Part shown: in pieces, positions 27,989 to 37,350 of the stretch
Layout: every line of letters begins with the position of its first letter
How positions within the stretch are numbered: the stretch's first letter is position 1
From: Candidatus Gordonibacter avicola
GTDB lineage: Bacteria > Actinomycetota > Coriobacteriia > Coriobacteriales > Eggerthellaceae
Assembly: GCA_019113915.1 (NCBI GenBank)
Contig: DXGM01000010.1
Span: 1 to 64,000, forward strand
Length of the DNA stretch: 64,000 nt
Reading direction: 5' to 3'
Notes under the pieces: generated by a model
Database searches by the model: none
Seen by the model: only the letters and a program-made list of their open reading frames with translations
Told to the model about the DNA's origin: nothing
Made by a program: the position numbers and the translations under genes

Positions 27989-28996
27989 ATGGCAACGAAA
28001 GATCGGTTGTTACGGCTTTTGGAGAATCGGCGGGAGCGGTTCGTGTCGGGCGAGGTGCTGGCGCGTGAACTGGGCGTAAGCCGCAACGCAGTGTGGAAAG
28101 CCGTAGGATTGTTGCGAGCCGAGGGATACGCAGTTGAAGCGGTCACCAACCGTGGGTATCGGCTGGCGCAGGAAAACGACGTGCTGTCGCCGCAAAGCAT
28201 CGAACACTTCTTACCCGAAGAACACCCCTTCACCATATCCGTGCGCAAGCGCGTGGACTCGACGAACGCCGAAGCACGCCGTCGCGCGCTTGAAGGCGCG
28301 CCCGAGGGCACCGTCGTGGTGGCCGAAGAGCAAACGGCCGGCCGCGGTCGCCGTGGCAAATCGTTTTTCTCGCCAGCGGAAACCGGGTTGTACTTAAGCG
28401 TGCTTCTGCGCCCCTCGCTGGCCGCTGATCAGGCACACTACCTCACGTGCGCCGCCGCCGTCGCAGGCGCGAGGGCCATCGAGCACGTCACCGGCCGCGC
28501 TGTGCTCATCAAGTGGGTGAACGACCTCTACTGCGACGGCCGAAAAGTCGCCGGCATTCTCACGGAAGGCGTCGTCGACATGGAGTCGGGGCTCCTTGAT
28601 CACGCGGTGCTCGGCATCGGCATAAACGTGAAGCCGCCACACGAAGGCTTCCCCACCACTCTCGACGACACGGCAGGCACCGTGTGCGACGAACAGGTGG
28701 GTGCAATCCGCAGCGAGCTGGCCGCCGCCGTGCTCCAGCACTTCTGGAGCCTCTACCAGCAAAAAGACAGCCAACCCTTCTACGAAGAATACCGCAAACG
28801 CTGCTTCCTCATCGGCCAAAACGTGGTGGTAACGCGCAACAACTCCCGCGTGCGCGCCCGCGCCGTCGACCTCACCCACGACTTCAAGCTGGTGGTGGAA
28901 CTCCCCAACAAAACGCGGCTGGAACTTCCCTACGGCGAGGTAAGCACGCGCCCCCTTCCGCCCGCCGCCCTGGGGAGAAACGCCGAAAACAGCTGA
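27989..28996 (+). CDS. birA: bifunctional biotin--[acetyl-CoA-carboxylase] ligase/biotin operon repressor
   Basis: A 335-residue BirA: an N-terminal winged helix (residues 1-60; SGEVLARELGVSRNAVWKA) followed by the ligase domain with DSTNAEARR, the adenylate loop QTAGRGRRGKSFFS and KWVNDLYCDGRKVAGIL, and the C-terminal SH3-like domain. The DNA-binding domain suggests that it also represses biotin genes. AAAGGG precedes the ATG. It is the first gene after the parS island. Confidence 0.93.
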   Translation: MATKDRLLRLLENRRERFVSGEVLARELGVSRNAVWKAVGLLRAEGYAVEAVTNRGYRLAQENDVLSPQSIEHFLPEEHPFTISVRKRVDSTNAEARRRALEGAPEGTVVVAEEQTAGRGRRGKSFFSPAETGLYLSVLLRPSLAADQAHYLTCAAAVAGARAIEHVTGRAVLIKWVNDLYCDGRKVAGILTEGVVDMESGLLDHAVLGIGINVKPPHEGFPTTLDDTAGTVCDEQVGAIRSELAAAVLQHFWSLYQQKDSQPFYEEYRKRCFLIGQNVVVTRNNSRVRARAVDLTHDFKLVVELPNKTRLELPYGEVSTRPLPPAALGRNAENS

Positions 28997-29070
28997 ACCG
29001 TCCACCCGCGGCGCACCGGGTTTGCTAGACTGGGACAACACACCTGAATCAGAGAGAAGGACGGGGCACC

Positions 29071-30435
29071 ATGCAGATCACGCCGGCCGAAATTGCCGAA
29101 ACGCTTGCGATGGTAAGCAAGCAGCACCTCGACATCCGCACTATCACGCTGGGACTGAACCTGCGCGGCTGCACGGACGCGGACATCGACGTGATGGCGC
29201 GCAAGGTGTACGACCGCATGACAAGCGCCGCCGAGCGCCTCGTGCCCACCGCTGAACAGCTGGAACGCGAATTCGGCATCCCTATTGTGAACAAGCGCAT
29301 CTCCGTCACACCCATCGCTGAGATCTGCGCCGCCACCAACGCGACCGATCTCACGCCCATCGCCGTAGCCATGGACCGCGCGGGTAAAGAAGTGGGCGTC
29401 GACTTCGTGGGCGGCTTTTCCGCGCTCGTTCACAAGGGTGCATCAAAGGCCGACCACAAACTCATGGACTCTATCCCCCACGCGCTGTCCGTCACCGACA
29501 ACGTATGCTCGTCGGTGAACGTGGGCTCCACGCGCGCGGGCATTAACATGGACGCCGTGCTGAAAATGGCGGGTATCATCAAGGCCACGGCCGAAGCCAC
29601 GGCCGACCGCCAGTGCATCGGCGCAGGTAAACTGGTAGTTTTCTGCAACGCCGTGGAGGATAACCCTTTCATGGCCGGCGCCTTCCACGGCTCGGGCGAG
29701 GCCGACGAAGTGGTGAACGTGGGCGTATCCGGCCCTGGCGTCGTGCGCGCCGTGCTGGCCGACCTGCCGAAAGATGCCGACATCACGTCGGTGGCCGAGG
29801 CTATTAAGGCCACCGCGTTCAAGATCACGCGCGCGGGCGAACTCATGGCACGCGAGGCATCGCAGCGCCTGGGTGTGCAGCAGGGTATCTTGGACCTGTC
29901 GCTCGCACCGACGCCCGCCGAGGGCGATTCCGTGGCCGAGATTCTGGAAGCCATCGGCGTGGGCCAGTGCGGCGGCCCCGGCACCACGGCGGCGCTCGCC
30001 ATGCTGAACGACGCCGTGAAAAAGGGCGGCGTCATGGCGTCGTCGTCAGTCGGCGGCCTGTCCGGCGCATTCATCCCCGTGTCCGAGGACGCCGGAATGA
30101 TTCGCGCAGCCGAAGACGGCGCACTGTCGCTGGAGAAGCTGGAAGCCATGACCTGCGTGTGCTCCGTGGGCCTGGACATGATTGCCGTGCCGGGCGACAC
30201 CTCCGTGGAAACCATCTTCGGCATTATCGCTGATGAGTGCGCTATCGGCATGATCAACAACAAGACCACCGCCGTGCGCCTGATCCCCGCCATCGGCAAA
30301 ACCGTGGGCGACCAGCTCGACTTCGGCGGCCTTCTGGGCTACGCCCCCGTCATGCCCGTGAACAGCCACGCCGGTACCACCTTCGCCCACCGCGGCGGCC
30401 GCATGCCCGCCCCGTTAAACTCGCTCAAGAATTAA
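29071..30435 (+). CDS. UPF0210 (PFL-fold, DUF711) family protein
   Basis: A 454-residue protein of the DUF711 family, structurally related to glycyl-radical barrels but without the radical machinery. Diagnostic segments: [12 protein letters not shown] near the start, [45 protein letters not shown] and MIAVPGDTS; the end reads [16 protein letters not shown]. In many bacteria it follows a small ACT-domain gene (UPF0237), which is missing here. Biochemical role unknown. It lies 74 bp after birA. Confidence 0.9.
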   Translation: MQITPAEIAETLAMVSKQHLDIRTITLGLNLRGCTDADIDVMARKVYDRMTSAAERLVPTAEQLEREFGIPIVNKRISVTPIAEICAATNATDLTPIAVAMDRAGKEVGVDFVGGFSALVHKGASKADHKLMDSIPHALSVTDNVCSSVNVGSTRAGINMDAVLKMAGIIKATAEATADRQCIGAGKLVVFCNAVEDNPFMAGAFHGSGEADEVVNVGVSGPGVVRAVLADLPKDADITSVAEAIKATAFKITRAGELMAREASQRLGVQQGILDLSLAPTPAEGDSVAEILEAIGVGQCGGPGTTAALAMLNDAVKKGGVMASSSVGGLSGAFIPVSEDAGMIRAAEDGALSLEKLEAMTCVCSVGLDMIAVPGDTSVETIFGIIADECAIGMINNKTTAVRLIPAIGKTVGDQLDFGGLLGYAPVMPVNSHAGTTFAHRGGRMPAPLNSLKN

Positions 30436-30463
30436 GACGCGACACACAACCCTTTATGCTCAC

Positions 30464-30510
30464 CATCAACGCCAATCAATTACCTGTCGAGCTGGCGATT
30501 GGCGTTGATG
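30464..30510. repeat. 14-bp inverted repeat between UPF0210 and the toxin gene
   Basis: CATCAACGCCAATC (30464-30477) and GATTGGCGTTGATG (30497-30510) pair across a 19-nt loop. It overlaps the last codons of the toxin gene and can serve as a terminator for the convergent UPF0210 gene. Confidence 0.5.
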
Positions 30511-30783
30511 AAAGAATCGCAGCCATATAACAGCTTCCTCTTCAACAACGTAAACAATAAGGTAGTGTGAGAGCGGATACTCGCGATACGGGCGATTTTG
30601 AAAATACTCTTTTGTCGATATCGCACGCACGAACGGATTCGCCTTGAGTACTTCTCTCGCTTCGTCAATTTCATCTGCAAGTTGTCTCGCAGCTTCAAGA
30701 GAACCCTGTTTGAAAATGAGATACTGCACGGCATGGTCATAGTCGTCCTCAAAAGCCTCGGTGCGCAGAACCTCATAACCCAT
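30466..30783 (-). CDS. RelE/ParE superfamily toxin
   Basis: A 105-residue basic-acidic toxin of the RelE/ParE fold: an N-terminal TEAFEDDYDHAVQYLIFK helix, a helix containing LADEIDEAREVLKANPF, then the strands YREYPLSHYLIVYVVEEEAVIWLRFFHQRQ. The arginines and tyrosines near the C-terminus match the catalytic or target-binding surface. It overlaps the antitoxin gene by 11 bases, consistent with co-translation. Target (ribosome or gyrase) cannot be told. Confidence 0.78.
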   Translation of the reverse strand: MGYEVLRTEAFEDDYDHAVQYLIFKQGSLEAARQLADEIDEAREVLKANPFVRAISTKEYFQNRPYREYPLSHYLIVYVVEEEAVIWLRFFHQRQSPARQVIDWR

Positions 30784-31138
30784 ACTTGGCCCTTATTCGC
30801 TCCTGCATCTCATCAACAGCGCCCACTCTGCCTTCAGCAATGTCGCGCTCAGCCTCATTGAGTTTGTCTTTTACCGAAACAACTTTTTTCTTCATCTCCT
30901 TATAGTGAGAAATGAGTTCTTCGCCGTCGTACCCTTCTTTGATGAGATAGCGCAATATATCAACAGTCACATCCTCATCATCGACATCAAGAGGCTGCAG
31001 AAACATACCCTTGTCAGTCCAGGTACACAGCGCATAGTCCTTAAATCCAGCGCTCTCGTACACTTTCGCTGGAATCGTGATCTGACGCTTACTGGATATT
31101 TTGAGAGTAAGCGGTTCCGCCATTGCTGCCACGCCCAT
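30773..31138 (-). CDS. AbrB/MazE-like antitoxin
   Basis: A 121-residue protein with an N-terminal SpoVT/AbrB DNA-binding hairpin (LTLKISSKRQITIPAKVYES) and an acidic, helical C-terminus (residues 60-121) for binding the toxin. AAGGAGG lies just before the ATG. AbrB-type antitoxins usually partner MazF/PemK-like toxins; the RelE/ParE partner here is a hybrid pairing. Palindromic operator half-sites occupy its promoter. Confidence 0.78.
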   Translation of the reverse strand: MGVAAMAEPLTLKISSKRQITIPAKVYESAGFKDYALCTWTDKGMFLQPLDVDDEDVTVDILRYLIKEGYDGEELISHYKEMKKKVVSVKDKLNEAERDIAEGRVGAVDEMQERIRAKYGL

Positions 31139-31149
31139 ACTGCCTCCTT

Positions 31150-31178
31150 ACCAAGCGCTTGGTGCTTGGTAAAGTATA
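31150..31178 (-). promoter_or_regulatory. toxin-antitoxin promoter with triple half-site operator
   Basis: ACCAAGCGCTTGGT (31150-31163) is a perfect palindrome and a third half site GCTTGGT follows at 31164-31170. On the minus strand TATACT (31178-31173) is a -10 just upstream, so bound antitoxin would block the start of transcription. Confidence 0.6.
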
Positions 31179-31194
31179 GCATAAACAGGCACAC

Positions 31195-31620
31195 TTATGA
31201 ACGCTTCTCACCTTCCACTTCCGCCGCTTCCGCAGGCGCAGTCGCCGTCGTCTTCGCATCCTCCCGCCGTCGTGACGACTGGACGAATTCGAAGAAGGCG
31301 AAACCGATGGAGACGATGGTGAGTACCGAGACGATGAGTTGCGACATGGCGGTGGCGTACTCTGCTTGCTCGGGCTCAACTACGCCGAGAATCAAATAAT
31401 ACGCGCACCAGATAAGCCCCAGCGCAAGGAACAAAACCGTCACGAACTTGAGAACCGCGCTGACGGCGCGCAGAAGCCGCGCCGTCCGTTCCACCTGATC
31501 GGCGGAATACGGCCGTGCTTTCCCCGACCGGCGGCGCACGCCCACCTTAACCGCGCCGCCCAAAAAACCAATGAACAATCCTACCGATAGCGCGCAGCAT
31601 ATTTGGAAAAGGTAGTTCAC
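31195..31620 (-). CDS. hypothetical membrane protein
   Basis: A 141-residue protein with three hydrophobic segments (about residues 5-28, 55-80 and 90-112), a basic loop after the first and an Ala/Glu-rich cytoplasmic tail. GTG start, overlapping the tlyA stop by 4 bases, so it is probably translated with tlyA. No known family was recognised. Confidence 0.7.
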   Translation of the reverse strand: MNYLFQICCALSVGLFIGFLGGAVKVGVRRRSGKARPYSADQVERTARLLRAVSAVLKFVTVLFLALGLIWCAYYLILGVVEPEQAEYATAMSQLIVSVLTIVSIGFAFFEFVQSSRRREDAKTTATAPAEAAEVEGEKRS

Positions 31621-32363
31621 GCTTCGCTCCCGCCTCCTTGGTACACCGCGCGCACGAGGTATTCCACGTTACCCTCGGGCCCGGTGATGGGCGACTCCAC
31701 AACCCCCGTTGGCTCGAAGCCAGCCGCCTCAAGCGCCGCGCGCACTTCTTCCACCGTGCGTTGTCGCACCGCCTCATCGCGCACCACACCGCGCTCCGTC
31801 TCGTTGGGTCGCGACTCGAACTGCGGTTTCACAAGCCCAATAAACACACTTCCCACCTGCGAAAACCGCGCGAACACGGGAGCGAGCGCCGCCAGGCCAA
31901 TGAAGCTGAGATCAGCCACCAGCACATCAAACGGCGCGCCCAACTCCGCAGGGTCGGCCAGCTTCACGTTCGTGCGCTCGAACACACTCACGCGCGCGTC
32001 CTGCCGCAGCTTCCACGCCAGTTGGCCGTAGTTCACGTCCACGCACGCCACGCTGGCCGCGCCCGCCTGTAGCAGACAATCGGTGAAACCGCCGGTTGAC
32101 GACCCAATATCCAAGCATCGCAGCCCGCGCACGTCTTGCGCAAACGCATCAAGTGCGCCCTGCAGCTTGTGACCGCCACGCGACACAAAACGCTTGCAGC
32201 CCTTCACCACCACCGCGGCGTCAGGCGCCACGCGCACGGCGGCACCCGTGGCGTACACGTCGTCCACCTTCACCTCGTGCGCGAGCACCGCCCGCAAGGC
32301 CGCGTCCGCGTCCGGGAAATAGCCCTGCTCAACCAGCAGGGTATCAAGTCGGATTTTCTTCAT
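31617..32363 (-). CDS. tlyA: TlyA family rRNA 2'-O-methyltransferase
   Basis: A 248-residue protein with an N-terminal S4 RNA-binding domain (KKIRLDTLLVEQGYF ... VKVDDVYAT) and an FtsJ-type methyltransferase domain: RGGHKLQGALDAF, LDIGSSTGGFTDCLL for SAM, and DLSFIGLAAL. Homologues methylate cytidine riboses in 16S and 23S rRNA and are often annotated as hemolysin A. The ATG has only a weak ribosome binding site. It follows the EAL-protein gene by 51 bp. Confidence 0.9.
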   Translation of the reverse strand: MKKIRLDTLLVEQGYFPDADAALRAVLAHEVKVDDVYATGAAVRVAPDAAVVVKGCKRFVSRGGHKLQGALDAFAQDVRGLRCLDIGSSTGGFTDCLLQAGAASVACVDVNYGQLAWKLRQDARVSVFERTNVKLADPAELGAPFDVLVADLSFIGLAALAPVFARFSQVGSVFIGLVKPQFESRPNETERGVVRDEAVRQRTVEEVRAALEAAGFEPTGVVESPITGPEGNVEYLVRAVYQGGGSEA

Positions 32364-32414
32364 GAAGAACAGTATAGCGCAGCCACGACCCCGGCCGGCC
32401 CCGCCGCCGCAGCC

Positions 32415-34658
32415 TTACTCGGCGGCGTCGTCCACCAAGCGATAGAATTCGTCGGACGGCACCGGGCGCGAGAACACGAAACCCTGCACCATATCGCACG
32501 GCGTAGTCCGCAAAAACTCCAGCTGACGCGGCGTTTCCACACCTTCCATGACCGTGGTCATGCTCAGTTCCTTCGCCATGGCAATGACGGAGCGCACCAC
32601 CGTTTCCTCCTTGCCGGGAAGCGTGCTTTCCAGCAGGAAGTCGCGATCGAGTTTCAGCACGTCGGCCGGCAGATCCTTCAACACGTTCAGCGAGGACTGA
32701 CCCGACCCAAAGTCGTCGATCGAGCACAAAAAGCCCGAGCGGCGCAACTCTTCCATAATGGCGAAGGTACCATCCAGGTCCTCCACCACAATGCTTTCGG
32801 TCAACTCCAGCTCGCACAGGCCATCCGGAATGCAGTAGGCCTCCTTGATGCGCACGTACGTTGACACGAAGTCGGGGCGATGCAGATGCAACCGCGACAC
32901 ATTCACCGACAGCGGCACCACCGGCAAGCCCGCATCTAGCCGTTCGCGCAGGTCGTGGCACACCTTTTCGAACACAAACTCGTCCAGACGCAGGATGAAG
33001 CCGTTCTGCTCGAACAGCGGCACAAACTCGTTGGGGCCCACCGTCCCCTCATCCGGCCGCCGCCAGCGTACCAGCGCCTCGCCGCCCAGCACCTGCGTAC
33101 CCGACGGATCGTACTTCGGCTGAATGACGTGGAAGAACTCGCCGTTCTCAAGCGCCGCCTCCATACTGCGCTCCAGATCGGCGCGGCGCAAAAGCGCATC
33201 GCGCATGGGCTGGCTGAACACGCAGGGCGCAACGGAGCGCTTGCGCGACTCTCGCTGCGCGATGCGCGCACGGTCGGTAAGTTCGGTGATGTCGCGCGCG
33301 TCCGGCGCGTCCTCGGAGCAGCACAGTCCCAGGTGAAGCGACAGCGGCTTGCCGTTCCCCAAAATCCCATGGGCGCGTTCGACCAACTTTTCGCACACGG
33401 AAAGCGCGTCCTCGCGCGTCTGATAGGGGAACAGCAGCAGGAAGTAGTCGGCCGACTGGCGCGCCGCAATGCCCTGCGGACCCATAACATCCCTGATAAC
33501 GCCCGCCAGCTCCTTGAGTATTTCGTCGCCGCGTCCGTAACCGTCCACGTCGTTGATCAGCTTGAAGTTGTCGATGTCAACACAGGCTACCGCAAGACCC
33601 GCCGCCCCGCTTCCGCCCGCGCGGGACAGCGAGGCCAGGCGCGCATCGCCATCCATCGTAAACTTATCGACACTATGCAACCCAGTCAGGCTATCGAAGT
33701 ACGCCATGCGCTCAATCTGGCGTCGGTGTGCGCGACTGCCACGCCAGTACACCAGAAGCACCAGCCCCAGCCCAACCACAATGAGTGCACACAGCAAAAG
33801 CGTGGCTTGAATAATGGCGTTCGCCTGCTCCATGACCACGGAGTTCGGGATGATGGACACCACATCCCAGCCTTCGGTCCCCGCAAGCGGCGTATAGCAG
33901 AACACGTACTCTTCGCCCAGGTAGGTGAACAGCGCCACCCCGCGGCGATCCCCCTCCAGCGCCGCGCGGAACGCGTCAACCGCTGCGGGGTCATTGCCCT
34001 CAAACCCCACGATGTCATGCAGGTTGGTGAACGTGCGGTTGCTGTTGGGGTGCGGCGAGCGAATGATCACGTTGCCCGTATCGTCAACCACGTAAGAAAA
34101 GCCGCTGTTGTTGTAAAACGACAGCGAGAAGCGTTCGGCCACATCCTCAAGCGGGCGCGCCTTGCGTGCAATACCCTTGGTGCCATCCGCGAACTCAAAA
34201 CGCTCGTACACACCCAGCATGTTCGTGCCGGTCTTTTCATCCAGAAACGGCTTCATGATGCCGCGCTCGGGCTTCGTGGCAAGCGGGGCCAGCTGCTCTT
34301 CGGACACCGCAACCGCCTCATCGGTGCCCATGCGATACGCAAGCCGTTCGTCCAGGTTAACGCACACGTACGTGGCGCCCTCATCGTCGCGGTCAAAGAG
34401 CGCGAACTTCTCGTCCAAGCGCGCGAAGTCGTCTGCGTCCTGCATCGCAAGTTCGCCCACGAACAACTCAAGCGCTTCAGCATCTTTTTCGAGGTACGTC
34501 TCAAGGGCGTGCTCGCCTTGCGTGGTCACCTCCAACACGTCCGTGACCGATTTCTCCCACAGCGACTCTTGCACGAAGCGCGAGAAGAGCCCCGAGCCCG
34601 CAACCACGGCCACGGCCACCAGCAGCACCAGCACCGGAACAAGTTTCTTAGCCTTCAT
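32415..34658 (-). CDS. membrane cyclic-di-GMP phosphodiesterase (Cache-degenerate GGDEF-EAL)
   Basis: A 747-residue sensor enzyme: TM1 at residues 7-25, an extracellular Cache-like domain up to ~280, TM2 near 285-308, then a GGDEF-like domain whose active site reads RQSADYF instead of GGDEF, and an EAL domain. The EAL keeps GGEALVRW, NVSRLHL, ELTESIV and IDDFGSGQSSL, so it should hydrolyse cyclic di-GMP. The dead cyclase domain may bind GTP as a regulator (family knowledge). Its ATG overlaps the stop of the solute-binding lipoprotein gene as TAATG, indicating a functional pair. Confidence 0.9.
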   Translation of the reverse strand: MKAKKLVPVLVLLVAVAVVAGSGLFSRFVQESLWEKSVTDVLEVTTQGEHALETYLEKDAEALELFVGELAMQDADDFARLDEKFALFDRDDEGATYVCVNLDERLAYRMGTDEAVAVSEEQLAPLATKPERGIMKPFLDEKTGTNMLGVYERFEFADGTKGIARKARPLEDVAERFSLSFYNNSGFSYVVDDTGNVIIRSPHPNSNRTFTNLHDIVGFEGNDPAAVDAFRAALEGDRRGVALFTYLGEEYVFCYTPLAGTEGWDVVSIIPNSVVMEQANAIIQATLLLCALIVVGLGLVLLVYWRGSRAHRRQIERMAYFDSLTGLHSVDKFTMDGDARLASLSRAGGSGAAGLAVACVDIDNFKLINDVDGYGRGDEILKELAGVIRDVMGPQGIAARQSADYFLLLFPYQTREDALSVCEKLVERAHGILGNGKPLSLHLGLCCSEDAPDARDITELTDRARIAQRESRKRSVAPCVFSQPMRDALLRRADLERSMEAALENGEFFHVIQPKYDPSGTQVLGGEALVRWRRPDEGTVGPNEFVPLFEQNGFILRLDEFVFEKVCHDLRERLDAGLPVVPLSVNVSRLHLHRPDFVSTYVRIKEAYCIPDGLCELELTESIVVEDLDGTFAIMEELRRSGFLCSIDDFGSGQSSLNVLKDLPADVLKLDRDFLLESTLPGKEETVVRSVIAMAKELSMTTVMEGVETPRQLEFLRTTPCDMVQGFVFSRPVPSDEFYRLVDDAAE

Positions 34659-36037
34659 TAGGCACCATCTTCTTCACCGGACAGGTGCTTGAACAGCTGC
34701 GCTTCAGCCTCCTCAGCCGTCGCGCCCTCAAGAAGCGCCACCACACTTGCGCGCGTGGCACCCCACACGGGAAGGTTAATGTTGTCGTCAGAGCCGATGA
34801 CGGCGCGCTCCTTAAAAGCGTCGGCCAAAGGTGCAACCGACTGCTCTTCGGGCTGGAAGCTGGCAGCCAGCGGACTGAACGAGCACTGGCTGTTCGCGAA
34901 CAACTCAATGGCCTCAGGACGCGTGAACGCGGCCACAAACTCCTTCGCCGCCGCAACATCCGGGCCATTCGCATTCACGCTGACGCGGGTGTCCACGTTC
35001 ACCACCAGCAGGGGGCCTTCGTCAAGTATTGGGTAGGGATGCACCTCGAAGTCCAGGTCAGGCGCCATGTCACGCACGCGCACTGCAGCCCACGCACCGG
35101 TGAGCATGAACGGGCGATCCCCCGCCGCGAACAAATCCAAATCGTCGGCGGTCTTTTCGGTTTGAAGGGCTTCGGCAGCATCCACGTAACCACGCGCAAT
35201 AAGGCGCTCCACCACGTCCAGGCCGGGCCTCAGTTGAGTGGCCAGCGCAGCGGGATCGTCCACGAACGGGTGCACGGCCTCGCCGATATCTTCCGCCTGA
35301 TATATCGGCGCCATACCCCGGGCAATGACCAGCGTTTTCAGCGAGATATCGTTGTTCGCCACCACGGGCACGATGCCCTCTTCGACGAACACATCGCAGG
35401 CACGTTCGAACTCAGACAGCGTTCGCGGCACCGTCAAGCCGCGCTCCTTCAGCAGCGCCAGATTGCAGTACAATCCGAACGCCGAGATGGAGGTGGGCAC
35501 ATACCTCACCGCGCCGCTTGCCCTCATCTGACTGAGCGCCAGTTCGCCAAACGTGCTGATGGTGGGCAGGTCGGATAGGTCGGACAGGTAGCCCTTTTCG
35601 GCGTACACCAGCGACGTGTCGTGATCGACCATGAAGACGTCATCGCCATTCCCCGTGCTCAGACGCTTGTCGAGCGCTGCATAATACGGGCGGCTTTTGA
35701 TGCCCTCGTAAGAAATGGAGACGTTCGGATGCTCGTCCATGTACGTGCGCAAGATAGTCTCAATGGCGGTGACGTTGAGGGGCTCATACTTGAACCCGAA
35801 GAACGTGAGTTTTGTATCGATGGTGGCCTCGTCGGGCGGCGCTTCCACCACGATATTGCGGCTGGGCGAACACCCTGGCAAGGCCAGCACGCCGAACAAC
35901 GATGCCGCACCAACGGCCGAAGCCGCCAAGAAGCTGCGGCGTGTAAGCGCGGGCCACCCCTCACAAGGCGTGGCAGGGCGCAGTCCGCATGCCCGGACCG
36001 TGTGAACGCGCTTCGCGCGATGCTGTGCGTCTGCCAT
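34658..36037 (-). CDS. extracellular solute-binding lipoprotein (family 1-like)
   Basis: A ~459-residue protein with a twin-arginine-type signal LTRRSFLAASAVGAASLFG and lipobox LPGC, so it is exported and lipid-anchored. The mature part has the two-lobe sugar-binding-protein pattern (TFFGFKYEPLNVTAIETIL, DVFMVDHDTSLVYAEKG, FMLTGAWAAVRV). No ABC permease or ATPase genes are next to it; instead it is co-translated with the Cache-EAL protein, so it may present a ligand to that sensor (inference). The chosen ATG is preceded by GGTGGG. Confidence 0.85.
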   Translation of the reverse strand: MADAQHRAKRVHTVRACGLRPATPCEGWPALTRRSFLAASAVGAASLFGVLALPGCSPSRNIVVEAPPDEATIDTKLTFFGFKYEPLNVTAIETILRTYMDEHPNVSISYEGIKSRPYYAALDKRLSTGNGDDVFMVDHDTSLVYAEKGYLSDLSDLPTISTFGELALSQMRASGAVRYVPTSISAFGLYCNLALLKERGLTVPRTLSEFERACDVFVEEGIVPVVANNDISLKTLVIARGMAPIYQAEDIGEAVHPFVDDPAALATQLRPGLDVVERLIARGYVDAAEALQTEKTADDLDLFAAGDRPFMLTGAWAAVRVRDMAPDLDFEVHPYPILDEGPLLVVNVDTRVSVNANGPDVAAAKEFVAAFTRPEAIELFANSQCSFSPLAASFQPEEQSVAPLADAFKERAVIGSDDNINLPVWGATRASVVALLEGATAEEAEAQLFKHLSGEEDGA

Positions 36038-36211
36038 GTTTCCCACCCTCTGTCGGCGGCTCACGTGCGGCTATGCCCCAAAGCGCGCCAGACCTCCGAT
36101 AACCGTCCACATAATAGCGCAATCGGGCAATGAGCGCACGGAGGATCGAGTGATTCACAGGCTTTACCAACGATTAAACCCATGCTTTAACCTGGACTTT
36201 TCCTCTCAACG

Positions 36212-36244
36212 AAAAAACGCCCACCGGGTGAGCGGCGGGCGTTT
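36212..36244 (-). terminator. intrinsic terminator after asd
   Basis: AAACGCCC (36215-36222) pairs with GGGCGTTT (36237-36244) with extra G-C pairing inside; on the minus strand the stem is followed by T6. It lies ~25 bp after the asd stop. Confidence 0.85.
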
Positions 36245-36268
36245 GAAGAAGCCGGTATGCGCGCCGTT

Positions 36269-37318
36269 TTACGGCAGCAGCAGCTGGGCAATTTGCACGG
36301 CATTGAGCGCGGCACCCTTGCGAATCTGATCGGCCACCACCCAGAACGCCAGCCCGTGATCCACCGTATCGTCCTTGCGCAGGCGGCCAACGTAGGTGTC
36401 GTTCGTACCCGCAAGCAAACCCGGCATGGGGTAGGTGTTGTTCGCAACATCGTCCATCACCGTAATACCCGGGAACGCTTCCATCGCGGCGCGCGCGGCC
36501 TCCACGCTGACCTCGTCTTGGAATTCCACGTACACGGCCTCGGCGTGGCAGCGCAGCACGGGCACACGCACGCAGGTGGCAGCCACCTTGATGCCTTCAT
36601 CACCCATGATCTTCTTCGTTTCGACAACCATCTTCCACTCTTCTTTAGTGGAATCGTCCTCAAGGAACTTGTCGATGTGCGGGATGCAGTTGAACGCGAT
36701 GCGATGTTGAAACACCTCAACGGTGAGTTCGTCTTCCGGCGTGCCGCTCAGGAACGCGCGCGTCTGGTCGTAGAGTTCGGCCATGGCTGGCGCGCCACCG
36801 CCACTGGCTGCCTGGTAGGTGGACACCACCACGCGCGTGATGGGCGACAGATCGTAGAGCGGCTTCAAGGCCACCACCATCTGGATGGTAGAGCAGTTCG
36901 GGTTCGCAATGACACCTTCATGCCACGCCACGTCGCCCGGGTTCACCTCGGGCACCACCAGCGGCACGTCCGCATCCATGCGAAATGCGCTCGAGTTGTC
37001 AATCATGACCGCACCGGCATCAACCACGGCCTGGCGCATCTCCTTCGACACGCTGGCACCGCAGCTAAACAGCGCAATGTCCACGCCCGCGAAGGACTCC
37101 GGTGTCATTTCCTGCACCGTGAGCTCGCCCGCCGGCACCTGCCCGCAGCCCGCGAACGGCACCTTCTTGCCCGCCGAGCGCGCCGATGCGAGCGCCCGCA
37201 CCTCGCTCGCCGGGAAGTCAAGGTCGTGCAGCACCTGCAGAAACTCCGTACCCACAGCACCGGTCGCCCCCGCAATAGCCACCACCGGATGCGCCGGAAT
37301 CGTCTTCGTCCACGTCAT
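36269..37318 (-). CDS. asd: aspartate-semialdehyde dehydrogenase
   Basis: Reduces aspartyl phosphate to the semialdehyde, the branch point to lysine/diaminopimelate, threonine and methionine. A 349-residue enzyme: VVAIAGATGAVGTEFLQVL for NADP, NSSAFRMDADVPLVVPEVN, the catalytic cysteine in ANPNCSTIQMVVAL, and HRIAFNCIPHID. The ATG is set by AGGAGA five bases upstream. It follows lysC on the same strand, separated by a long hairpin element. Confidence 0.95.
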   Translation of the reverse strand: MTWTKTIPAHPVVAIAGATGAVGTEFLQVLHDLDFPASEVRALASARSAGKKVPFAGCGQVPAGELTVQEMTPESFAGVDIALFSCGASVSKEMRQAVVDAGAVMIDNSSAFRMDADVPLVVPEVNPGDVAWHEGVIANPNCSTIQMVVALKPLYDLSPITRVVVSTYQAASGGGAPAMAELYDQTRAFLSGTPEDELTVEVFQHRIAFNCIPHIDKFLEDDSTKEEWKMVVETKKIMGDEGIKVAATCVRVPVLRCHAEAVYVEFQDEVSVEAARAAMEAFPGITVMDDVANNTYPMPGLLAGTNDTYVGRLRKDDTVDHGLAFWVVADQIRKGAALNAVQIAQLLLP

Positions 37319-37350
37319 GATCGTTCTCCTCATCCCAATAGGTTGGCGTA

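Noticed and set aside
27810-27995. 61-codon frame on the minus strand through the AT-rich island
   Set aside because: It is generated by the A-tract repeats read as Phe-rich codons, overlaps the birA promoter and start, and has no ribosome binding site.
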